From Gemmatimonadaceae bacterium (lineage in GTDB: Bacteria; Gemmatimonadota; Gemmatimonadetes; Gemmatimonadales; Gemmatimonadaceae), in contig JADZAN010000023.1 in assembly GCA_020852815.1 (NCBI GenBank), forward strand, positions 61,291 through 125,290: a stretch of DNA of 64,000 bases. Direction: 5' to 3'. Position numbers and translations under genes: made by a program. A model generated the notes under the pieces. The model ran no database searches. It worked only from the letters and a program-made list of their open reading frames with translations, and was not told the origin of the DNA. Within the stretch, counting starts at the first letter, position 1; each line of letters begins with the position of its first letter. This document shows positions 11,432-20,624 of the stretch, one piece after another.

Positions 11432-14116
11432 CTATCGCGTGCGCTGGATGCGAAGCTGGCGGCGCAGCTCTCCCCACCAGTCGTGCACGATCACGACCGA
11501 TGGCCCAGTGCCGGCATCCCGGCTGGCAATCACGCGCGTCCCCGCGATCGACGCCTCCAGATCGGACAAGTTGCCGATTGCCGCATCGTCGGCGGCGACG
11601 ACGGTGCGCGTGCGCAGGACGACGCTGCGCCCCGGGGCAAAGGCGGTCTCCAACACGGCGTTGCCGTTGCGATAGTACAGCCGCTGGCCGTCGCCCGACC
11701 AGACGGGCTGTGTCCCACCGTCGGTCGACACCTGCACCGCTCCCCCAGGCCCCGGGAAGTCGCGCACGTACACCTGCATCTGCCCGCTCTCGTCAGATGC
11801 ATAGGCAATGCGCTGTCCGTCCGCCGAGAACCGCACGGAGATCGGCGAGCCGTTGGAGGGCATGAGGAGCTTTGGCGTGGTGTCGCCGCGCGTGGCCGCG
11901 TAGAACAGCCCCCCTTGGTCCTTCCCGCTTGGCGGCCGGCCGAAGATGACCCACTTGCCGTCGGGTGACACGACGCTGTTGGCCATGAAGCCGCGGCGAG
12001 TCGTGACGACGGTGGCCGGCGCGCTGGCGTCGATGGCGCGCTCCCAGATCACCGCCGAATCGCGCGCCCCCGTGCCGTAGGCGAGCGTGCGCCCATCGCG
12101 CCGCCACGTGGGCTGCGAGATGCGCTGGCCGTTGGCAACGATGGTCGCGGCGCCGTTCGAGAGATCGTACACGCGCAGCTCCTCCATTGGCGTCACTCCG
12201 GCGTTCCCCGTCGCGACCACCACCGCCAGGTGCCGCCCGTCGGGCGAAAGCCGCGGGTGCATGTACGCGCCGGCGCGCAACTTGAGCGGCGTCACTTCAC
12301 CGCCAGGGCCAAGCTCCACGAGTTCGCGATCGCGCGAGCCGCGCACGTAGAGGAGCGTGCCGCTGGACGAAAGCGCCGCGCGCACGCCGTTGGCGGGACC
12401 CACCTGCACTCCCTCGAGCACCGGCGCCGCCTCGCCCGTCACCCTGGACATCGTCTCGTCGAGCGACACCGCCATCAACCGCCCGCCAGCGGCGCCGTAG
12501 ACGAACTCGCCCTCGATCATCCCCAGCGGATAGGCCCCCGCGAGCTTGAGCGGCGTGACGACGCCGGTGCGGACGTTCCCCACCCACAGGCGCGACAGCT
12601 CCAGCGAATCGCGCCCCCACTCGGCGAAGGCGATCATGTCGTCGCCTAACGCGCGCGGCCAGGCGCGCGACGTGCCGGCGGGCGCGGCGACGAACAGCGG
12701 CGTGGGGTCACCGCCGGTGGCGGGGACCGAGACCAGCGCCCCGCCCATCGAGAGGATGATGCGGTCGGAGTGGACCCACGTGATTCCCAGCGCCCCGCGA
12801 AGGTCGGCCGTCAGCGTCGACGCCGTCCCGCCGGCGATCGGGATCTTGCGCAGCTCGGTGCGCGTGGTGAAGGCGAGCCAGCGCCCGTCCTCGGAGAAGG
12901 CGGCGTGCATCGCCCCCTGCGTCCCCTCGATGGCGTGCGGCTCGAGCTGGTCGGTGGAGCGCACGTAGAGGACCGACTCGTTCCCCTTCCGTCCGGCATA
13001 GACGATCTGGCGTCCATCGGGCGACAGTGCGTACGTGGCGCCGAAGCCGTTCACCGGCGCCGCTCCCACCGGGAAGTCGAGCGCGAACCGGACCGGCGTG
13101 TGAACGATCGCCTCGCGCGGATTCTGCCGCCGGGCGGTGAGGGCCGCGATGGTGGAGACGAGAGTGATGGCGCCTAACGCCAGCACCACGGGGTCGCGCC
13201 AGCGCGGGCGTGACACCGGCACCGCGGCGGTAGTGTCCCCATTCGCATGCGCGCCCGCGACGACGGCGTGCGCGTACGCGCCGCGCCCCTGCAGCGCCTC
13301 GGCAAACTCCTGCGCCGAGCCAAAGCGGTCGGCCGGGATCTTGGCCAGCGCCTTCTCGATGGCTGCCGCCACGTGCAACGGGACGCTGTCGCGCACCTTG
13401 CGCACGGGGCGCGGACGCTCGGTCACCACGCGGGCAATGATCGCCTGCGCCGTCCCTCCCGTGTGCGGTGCCTCGCCGGTAAGCATCTCGTACAGCACCG
13501 CCGCCAGCGAGTAGATGTCCGACCGGGCATCGACGAGGCGGTCGGCGGTGGCCTGCTCGGGCGACATGTACTGCGGCGTTCCTAACGAGAGCCCGGTCTG
13601 CGTCACGCGCGCCCCGCCGGCGTTGCTCACCGCCAGCGCGATCCCGAAGTCGCCCAGCAGCGGCTGCCCCTCCAGCAGGAGGATGTTCTCCGGCTTGAGG
13701 TCGCGATGGATCACCCCCTGCTTGTGCGCATACTGCAGCGCCCCCGCCACCCCCACCGCCAGCTGCACCGCCTCGTCCACCGGGAGCTGCCGCTCATGCT
13801 CCAGGCGCGTGCGCAGCGACTCACCGTCGATGAACGGCGTGACGTAGAAGAGGACGCCATCGGCCTCGCCGCTGTCGAACAACGGAAGGATGTTGGGGTG
13901 CTGCAGGTTGGCCGTGACGCGGATCTCGGCGAGGAAGCGCTCTGCGCCGAGCACGGCGCCCAGCTCACGGTCGAGCACCTTGAGCGCCACCCATCGGGAG
14001 TGCCGCAGGTCACGCGCCCGATACACCGTCGCCATCCCGCCGCGACCGATGAGCCCCTCTACCTCGTAGCGATCGGCGAGCGCGCGGCGCAGCAACGCCT
14101 CGAGTTCGCTGGACAC
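11432..14116 (-). CDS. transmembrane serine/threonine protein kinase with beta-propeller-like domain
   Basis: Hanks-type kinase of 894 residues from a GTG at 14116. The kinase domain has the glycine loop GRGGMATV (residues 24-31), catalytic Lys46 in VALKVL, HRDLKPEN (137-144), DFG (156-158) and SPEQA in the activation segment. A single helix near residues 300-320 (VVLALGAITLVSTIAAL) separates it from a long periplasmic part with repeated LSPDGR/FSEDGRWLAF/FSADGQRIAY phrases typical of TolB/WD40-like propellers. The likely role is signal transfer from an extracytoplasmic sensor to cytoplasmic targets; targets are unknown. The frame stays open upstream to 14338, so a longer N-terminus is possible, but homologues usually start just before the GRGG loop. 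The divergent gene begins at 14409. Confidence 0.9.
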   Translation of the reverse strand: MSSELEALLRRALADRYEVEGLIGRGGMATVYRARDLRHSRWVALKVLDRELGAVLGAERFLAEIRVTANLQHPNILPLFDSGEADGVLFYVTPFIDGESLRTRLEHERQLPVDEAVQLAVGVAGALQYAHKQGVIHRDLKPENILLLEGQPLLGDFGIALAVSNAGGARVTQTGLSLGTPQYMSPEQATADRLVDARSDIYSLAAVLYEMLTGEAPHTGGTAQAIIARVVTERPRPVRKVRDSVPLHVAAAIEKALAKIPADRFGSAQEFAEALQGRGAYAHAVVAGAHANGDTTAAVPVSRPRWRDPVVLALGAITLVSTIAALTARRQNPREAIVHTPVRFALDFPVGAAPVNGFGATYALSPDGRQIVYAGRKGNESVLYVRSTDQLEPHAIEGTQGAMHAAFSEDGRWLAFTTRTELRKIPIAGGTASTLTADLRGALGITWVHSDRIILSMGGALVSVPATGGDPTPLFVAAPAGTSRAWPRALGDDMIAFAEWGRDSLELSRLWVGNVRTGVVTPLKLAGAYPLGMIEGEFVYGAAGGRLMAVSLDETMSRVTGEAAPVLEGVQVGPANGVRAALSSSGTLLYVRGSRDRELVELGPGGEVTPLKLRAGAYMHPRLSPDGRHLAVVVATGNAGVTPMEELRVYDLSNGAATIVANGQRISQPTWRRDGRTLAYGTGARDSAVIWERAIDASAPATVVTTRRGFMANSVVSPDGKWVIFGRPPSGKDQGGLFYAATRGDTTPKLLMPSNGSPISVRFSADGQRIAYASDESGQMQVYVRDFPGPGGAVQVSTDGGTQPVWSGDGQRLYYRNGNAVLETAFAPGRSVVLRTRTVVAADDAAIGNLSDLEASIAGTRVIASRDAGTGPSVVIVHDWWGELRRQLRIQRTR

Positions 14117-14408
14117 GCGCGAATCACCGCCCGCCGGTTTCCCGGGAGGAGTCTGCACCCCCGGCGCCTGGCCGGCTGCATACGATCGGTCGCGCCCGCT
14201 CGATGATCCTCTCAACACGTTCTCTCCGTACGCCGAACCCCGGGAATGCTGCACCCCTACGTCCCGCCCCAGCAAGGTAGACACCCCGCAGGGGCATTTG
14301 TTACGGAAGGCACGCCATGCGCTTGCTCTCCCTGACACTCGCCGCGCATCCCATATTGCGCGCGAAGCGCCGTGTCCTCGCTCGTTTCACACCTTGCGCG
14401 CCGCCGCC
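14117..14408. promoter_or_regulatory. divergent intergenic region between kinase and epimerase genes
   Basis: About 290 bases between two divergent starts, so promoters for both genes should lie here. I see no convincing sigma-70 boxes. The interval near 14280-14330 is less GC-rich and would be the best place to look. If the kinase uses an upstream start, part of this stretch is coding. Confidence 0.3.
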
Positions 14409-15572
14409 ATGCCCTCGAATCGCCGCGACTTCCTCCGCACATCCGCCCTTGCCGGTGGTGCCCTCGGACTTGGCCTCACGCGCAGCGCCAGCGCGCACCC
14501 CGCGCATGACGCGCCGTGGACCGTGCCCGAACCAGCCCTTCTCCCGCCACGCGCCCCAAAACCGCTGCGCATCCTCATCCTCGGCGGGACCGGCTTCATT
14601 GGCCCGCATCAGGTGCGGTACGCCATCGAGCGCGGCCACAAGGTCACGCTGTTCAATCGCGGCAAGACCAACCCGGGGCTCTTCCCCGACGTCGAGAAGC
14701 TGCAAGGCGACCGCGCCAAGGGCGACTACGAATCGCTCAAGGGACGCGACTGGGACGTGGTGATCGACAACCCGACGACGTTCCCGCGCTGGGTGCGGCA
14801 GGCGGCCGCCGTCCTCAAGGGACACACTCGGCAGTTTGTCTTCGTCTCCACCATCTCGGTGTACGAGAAGAACGACACGTCCAACGCCGACGAGAGCGCC
14901 GCGGTCGCGAAGACGACCGAACCGGACGTCGAGGAGATGCGGCTCTACGGCGCCCTCAAGGCGCTGGCCGAGGACGAGGCGCGCAAGGCGTTCGGCGACG
15001 GGACAACGATCATCCGGCCGGGATTGATCGTGGGCCCGGGCGACTTGTCCGATCGTTTCACCTACTGGCCGGTGCGCCTCGAGCGAGGCGGCGAGGTGCT
15101 CGCCCCAGGGACGCCGAGCGATCCGTCGCAGGTGATCGACGCGCGCGACCTGTCGGAGTTCATCGTGCGATGCTGTGAGGATGGGACCACCGGGACATTC
15201 AACTGCACGGGGCCGCGATCGACGCTGACGATCGCCGAGATGCTGGGCGGGATCCGCGCGGCGATGGTCACCGACGCCTATCTCACCTTCGTCCCCGCCG
15301 ACTTCCTGGCGGCGCAGAAGGTGCGGCCGTGGAGCGACATGCCGGTCTGGATTCCGCCGGTGGGGGAGACGGCGGGGTTCATGCGGCGCAACATCGACAA
15401 GGCAGTGAAGGCAGGGCTCACCTTCCGCCCGCTGGCCGACACCGTGCGCGCCACGCTGGACTTCTATCATGCGGAGCCGGCGGAGCGTCAGGCCAAGCTG
15501 CGCGCAGGGCTCGACCCGGCGCGCGAGAAGGAGGTGTTGGCGTTGTGGCGTGCGAAGGTGGCGCAGCCCTGA
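14409..15572 (+). CDS. TAT-exported NAD-dependent epimerase/dehydratase
   Basis: Short-chain dehydrogenase fold of 387 residues with a twin-arginine leader (SNRRDFLRTSALAGGALGLG) ending near SASAHP, so it is exported folded, with cofactor. The nucleotide motif is GGTGFIG near residue 60, and the later VSTISVYE-like strand and Tyr-x3-Lys-like YGALK fit the extended SDR catalytic site. Sugar nucleotides are the family's usual substrates but a periplasmic member must act on something else; not predictable. It is followed after 95 bases by another TAT-exported enzyme, a class V aminotransferase. An upstream in-frame ATG at 14298 is rejected because the leader begins at 14409. Confidence 0.85.
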   Translation: MPSNRRDFLRTSALAGGALGLGLTRSASAHPAHDAPWTVPEPALLPPRAPKPLRILILGGTGFIGPHQVRYAIERGHKVTLFNRGKTNPGLFPDVEKLQGDRAKGDYESLKGRDWDVVIDNPTTFPRWVRQAAAVLKGHTRQFVFVSTISVYEKNDTSNADESAAVAKTTEPDVEEMRLYGALKALAEDEARKAFGDGTTIIRPGLIVGPGDLSDRFTYWPVRLERGGEVLAPGTPSDPSQVIDARDLSEFIVRCCEDGTTGTFNCTGPRSTLTIAEMLGGIRAAMVTDAYLTFVPADFLAAQKVRPWSDMPVWIPPVGETAGFMRRNIDKAVKAGLTFRPLADTVRATLDFYHAEPAERQAKLRAGLDPAREKEVLALWRAKVAQP

Positions 15573-15581
15573 GGGGGCTGC

Positions 15582-15643
15582 GAGAAGACGAGAGGACGGG
15601 AAGACGGGAAGCCTGCCCCAGCGAAGGCTGGGGACGAGAAGAA
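15582..15643 (+). repeat. GARGACGAG repeat plus CCCCAGC hairpin after the epimerase gene
   Basis: Nine bases after the epimerase stop the plus strand reads GAGAAGACGAGAGGACGGG followed by AAGACGGGAAGCCTG and the hairpin CCCCAGC-GAAG-GCTGGGG at 15616-15633, then GACGAGAAG. The same hairpin and repeat occur in the other orientation at 27871-27947, after a minus-strand gene. The hairpin may work as a terminator or mRNA 3'-end structure. Confidence 0.7.
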
Positions 15644-15667
15644 CCTTCGCCACACGCACTCCTCACC

Positions 15668-16942
15668 ATGACGGTATCTCGCCGAACGTTTGTCGCGACG
15701 GCAGCGTCGCTTGCCGCGGGAGTCGCGGCGTCGGGGACGGCGGGTGCAACCGGCGCCTTGCCGACCGGCTCGTCGCCGGTCGCGCCGGGCACCATCGACA
15801 CCGCGGGGAACACCGTGGGCGACGACCCGCTGGGGGTGCGCGGCGACTTTCCGGCCACGCGCGAGGGGAACTACCTCAACTCCGCCTACATCGCACCGGT
15901 CCCCACGGCGGTCGTCGCGGCGGGGCGCGACTTTCTCGAGCGCAAGGCCACGAATCCCATCTCGTTAGGCGAGATGCTCGCGCACACCGACGTGGTGCGC
16001 GGACAGTTCGCCCGCCTGGTGAACGCCTCGAGCGACGAGATCGGCTTCCTCTTCGCCACCAGCGAGGGGGAGAACATCGTCGCCAACGCACTCGACCTGA
16101 AGGCCGGCGACAACATCGTCATAGACGCGCTCCACTACGAGACGGAATTCGTCCTCTACGGACACCTGCGCGACACGCGCGGCATCGACCTGCGCATTGC
16201 CCCGCACCGGAACGGCACCGTGGCGCTGCGCGACTTCGAGCCGCTGGTGGACAGGCGCACCCGCCTCGTCTCGGTAGCCTGGGTCTCGCACGCCAACGGC
16301 TTCCGCCACGACATGCGCCCCATTGCCGACCTCGCGCACGCGCACGGCGCACTCTTCTACACCGACGCCATCCAGGCGGCGGGAATGATCTCGCTCGACG
16401 TGCGCGCGGCGGGTGTCGACTTCCTGTGCTGCGGGACGTACAAGTGGGTCCTCGGCGGCTTCGGCGTTGCCCCCTTCTTTGTCCGGCGCGAATTGCTCGA
16501 TCGCATCCGGCTGGATCGCTTTGGTGCGTTGCACGTGGCGAAGGAACTCCCCGACAACCGCTTCGAGCTGCACGCCACCGCCAAGCGCTTCGACTACGCC
16601 ACGCTCCCCTTCGCCGAGGTCTACCAGCTCGGTGCAGGGCTGCACTATGTGGAACAGGTGGGCGTTCCCCGCATCGAGCGCCACACGGTGGCGCTGGCGC
16701 AGCGGCTGCGCGACGGGCTCGCCCGGCAGGGCTACGCCCTCTTCACCCCCGAGGGGACGCAGAGCTCGATCGTCACCTACTACTTCGATCGCGATCCGGC
16801 CGAGCTCAAGGCGGCCTTTGCCGCCGCCAAGGTGAGCGTGAGCGTGCGCGACGCCAAACGCCAGGTGCGGGTCTCGCCGGCGCTGTTCAACACGCAGGAC
16901 GAGATCGATCACTTCCTCGAGGTGAGCAAGCGCCTGGCGTGA
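15668..16942 (+). CDS. TAT-exported class V aminotransferase (PLP fold)
   Basis: Fold-type I PLP enzyme of the class V aminotransferase/cysteine desulfurase group, 424 residues. The leader MTVSRRTFVATAASLAAGVA is twin-arginine type, so export with bound cofactor is expected. The PLP lysine is in CCGTYKWVLGGFG, and the cofactor aspartate region reads FYTDAIQAAGM. Periplasmic members of this family are common and their substrates are mostly unknown; isopenicillin-N epimerase-like annotation is often given but is not supported here by any specific residue. The start at 15668 is set by the leader. The following gene (VOC protein) starts 130 bases on. Confidence 0.85.
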   Translation: MTVSRRTFVATAASLAAGVAASGTAGATGALPTGSSPVAPGTIDTAGNTVGDDPLGVRGDFPATREGNYLNSAYIAPVPTAVVAAGRDFLERKATNPISLGEMLAHTDVVRGQFARLVNASSDEIGFLFATSEGENIVANALDLKAGDNIVIDALHYETEFVLYGHLRDTRGIDLRIAPHRNGTVALRDFEPLVDRRTRLVSVAWVSHANGFRHDMRPIADLAHAHGALFYTDAIQAAGMISLDVRAAGVDFLCCGTYKWVLGGFGVAPFFVRRELLDRIRLDRFGALHVAKELPDNRFELHATAKRFDYATLPFAEVYQLGAGLHYVEQVGVPRIERHTVALAQRLRDGLARQGYALFTPEGTQSSIVTYYFDRDPAELKAAFAAAKVSVSVRDAKRQVRVSPALFNTQDEIDHFLEVSKRLA

Positions 16943-17072
16943 CGGAGGCGATGGCAGGTCACCACCGCCCGACGCCGCTCGTCGCGACAGTCGTCGTACC
17001 CCCACGCCTGACGCTACCTCGACCACGCGCACATCGACTGCGACTTTCGCCTGTTCTCAGAGGAGTTTCCGC

Positions 17073-17513
17073 ATGACCACGCCCTCCAATGTGCGCACGC
17101 CAGCGACGATCTACCCGTCGTTCATCTACCGCGACGCGCCCGCGATGATTGCCTGGCTCGAACGCGCCTTCGGCTTTCGGCGTCGCCTCGTGGTAGAGGG
17201 GGACGAGCGCGCCGTGGTGCACGCCGAGTTGACGTTGGGAGAGGCCGTCATCATGGTCTCCTCGCCACGAGCGGACTTGAACCTGCGCGGGGCCGCCGAT
17301 CTGGGCGCGACGCATGCCGGCTGCTGCTGTTTCGTGGACGACCCCGATGCGCACTGTGCGCGTGCCGTGCAGGAAGGCGCCGTGGTCCACTTCCCGCTCA
17401 AGGACACGGACTACGGCTCGCGCGAATACACTGTGCGCGACCCCGAGGGGGTGATGTGGACCTTCGGCACCTATCGGCCGGGCGCATACTGGGACGGCAG
17501 GACGGGAAGCTGA
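17073..17513 (+). CDS. VOC (glyoxalase/bleomycin-resistance fold) family protein
   Basis: 146-residue cytoplasmic protein with the paired beta-alpha-beta-beta-beta VOC layout. The start TIYPSFIYRDAPAMIAWLERAF and the end YTVRDPEGVMWTFGTYRP are typical of PhnB-like VOC proteins. A metal-ligand set is not complete by eye, and the family includes both enzymes and binding proteins, so no reaction is given. A good ribosome site (AGAGGAG) lies eight bases before the ATG. Three adjacent cysteines (GCCCF) near residue 88 are unusual. Confidence 0.82.
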   Translation: MTTPSNVRTPATIYPSFIYRDAPAMIAWLERAFGFRRRLVVEGDERAVVHAELTLGEAVIMVSSPRADLNLRGAADLGATHAGCCCFVDDPDAHCARAVQEGAVVHFPLKDTDYGSREYTVRDPEGVMWTFGTYRPGAYWDGRTGS

Positions 17514-17568
17514 TCGCGCAAGCTTGGCGCGAGCAATGGCAATCGAGGCGCCTCGTGGCGAGCTTGAG

Positions 17569-17646
17569 GGGAGCGCGACGCCTCGTGCGTCGCGATCGCG
17601 CCGGCTCGTGCGGCGCACGGCGCTCGCGAGCGCCGCGATCGCTCCC
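17569..17646 (+). promoter_or_regulatory. cloverleaf-like structured region upstream of the helicase gene
   Basis: Three perfect hairpins stand in a row: CGCGACGC/GCGTCGCG with a 5-base loop (17574-17594), GCGCCG/CGGCGC with a 7-base loop (17598-17616), and CGGCGCT/AGCGCCG with loop CGCG (17618-17635). GGGAG at 17569-17573 can pair with CTCCC at 17642-17646 and close the set. The structure ends 17 bases before the helicase GTG, next to its ribosome site. It may be a 5'-UTR control element for the helicase, a terminator complex, or a palindromic repeat. Confidence 0.45.
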
Positions 17647-17663
17647 GTCCTCCAGGAATCTCC

Positions 17664-19170
<1,507 letters not shown>

Positions 19171-19193
<23 letters not shown>

Positions 19194-20379
19194 CTCGCCT
19201 CGGGGCAAGCCGCTGCGAACCGTTGGCCTGCGGCTCGCCGCGGCGACGCTTGCCGTCATCGCGCTGGCGGCAAGCGCCGCGTGCAGCGGCGACCGCCTGC
19301 CGCCGACGGGGACCACACCACCACCAACGCCACTCTCCTTCGCCGGCATCGTCGACTCGATTCGCCGACAGACAAACCTCCCGGCGCTCGGCGCCGCCAT
19401 CGTCACCAGCGACTCGGTCGTGCAGCTGGCGGTGAGCGGCACGCGGCGCCTTGGGGGAACGGCCGCCGTCACCGTGAACGATCGCTGGCACCTGGGGTCG
19501 GTCTTCAAGCACCAGGTCTCGGTGCTGGTGGCGCAGCTGGTGGCCAACGGCACGCTCTCCTGGTCGACGACGCTGGCCGAGCACTTTCCCGAGCTGGCCA
19601 CGACGATGCGCGCCGAGTACCGCACGCGGACGTTGCGCGACCTCCTGTCGCACAGCGCCGGGATCGCGCGCGACTGGACGTCGGAGGTGCCGCGCGCGGG
19701 GCGGCAGGCGCGCGCGGAGGCGGTGCGGTGGGCGCTCCAGTCGCCGCCAGCCGCAACGCCGGGGACGTACGCCTACAGCAACGTGGGCTACATGATTGCC
19801 GGCGCCATCGTCGAGCGCGCGCTCGACCGCGACTTCGAGCAGGTCGTGCTCGAGCGGCTGTGGGCGGCACTGGGGATGACGAGCGCCGGCTTCGGGCAGG
19901 CGGGGAGCGCGGGGCGCGACGACGAGCCGCTGGGCCACTGGCTCGGCAGCGGATCGACGCCCGTGATCTACGACGCCGGGACGCCTAACGCCGACAACCC
20001 GCCCGAATACTCCCCGGCCGGGCGCGCCCACATGTCGCTGCGCGACTGGGGACGCTTCACCTCCGCCCTCCTCGCCGCGGAGCGCGGGCGCGACACCCCC
20101 GTCCTCTCCTCCGCCGCCTGGCGCGCCCTCACACGGGGATATGTCGCGAATGGAGCGGGGAGTTACGGCTACGGGCTCGCCGTGGCCGACCGCAGCTGGG
20201 CCAGCGGGCGCGCCCTCTTCCACGACGGGACCAACACGCGCCACTACGCCCTGGTCGGCATTGCCCCCGAGCGCGACTTCGCGATCCTCATCGCCACCAA
20301 TGAGTGGAGCGCGACGATGGGCGCCACGCTGGACACCATCTTCGCGCGCCTCGCCAGCTACCAGTCGACTGGGCGCTGA
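19171..20379 (+). CDS. beta-lactamase-fold serine hydrolase lipoprotein (class C/EstB type)
   Basis: 402-residue serine hydrolase with a lipoprotein signal: hydrophobic stretch then LAASAACSGD, cysteine at about residue 32. Catalytic motifs: S-x-x-K in GSVFKHQ, Y-S-N in YAYSNVGY and an H-x-G in LFHDGTN. It is likely a periplasm-facing D-alanyl-peptidase, esterase or related hydrolase; there is no evidence for antibiotic hydrolysis. The GTG at 19171 is chosen because GGGAGGT lies seven bases upstream and because the earlier ATG at 19078 is inside the helicase repeats. Coupled translation with the helicase gene is likely from the overlap. Confidence 0.85.
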
Positions 20380-20420
20380 CTCTCCCGGCACGCGTTTCCC
20401 ACCTCAACCCACTTCGCGTC

Positions 20421-20618
20421 ATGCGCTTCGAGTACATCACGCTCAAGTTCGCGGCCTCCGGTTGGCTGGTCGGCGGTGACCTGGATGGCGACGCGTTCAA
20501 CGAGCGACTCAACCTCCTCGGCGACGAGGGGTGGGAGCTGGTCAGCGTCTTCGACACCAACATGCTGCACGGCCGTACCCGCGACGTGGTGGCCGTACTC
20601 AAGCGTCAGCTCCGGTAG
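20421..20618 (+). CDS. DUF4177 family protein
   Basis: 65-residue protein that starts MRFEYITLKF and has the family core LNLLGDEGWELVSVFDTN followed by a C-terminal strand (VVAVLKRQLR). This matches the small DUF4177 family, whose function is unknown. It converges on the ADOP permease gene with six bases between the stops, and follows the serine hydrolase by 41 bases. Confidence 0.75.
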   Translation: MRFEYITLKFAASGWLVGGDLDGDAFNERLNLLGDEGWELVSVFDTNMLHGRTRDVVAVLKRQLR

Positions 20619-20624
20619 CAGGCG

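Noticed and set aside
14117..14338. N-terminal extension of the Ser/Thr kinase to an ATG at 14338
   Set aside because: The extra residues look unstructured and homologues start close to the glycine loop. It cannot be fully excluded.
17569..17646. tRNA gene for the cloverleaf-like region
   Set aside because: No T-loop GTTCRA box, no D-loop pattern and wrong stem lengths; kept only as a structured leader.
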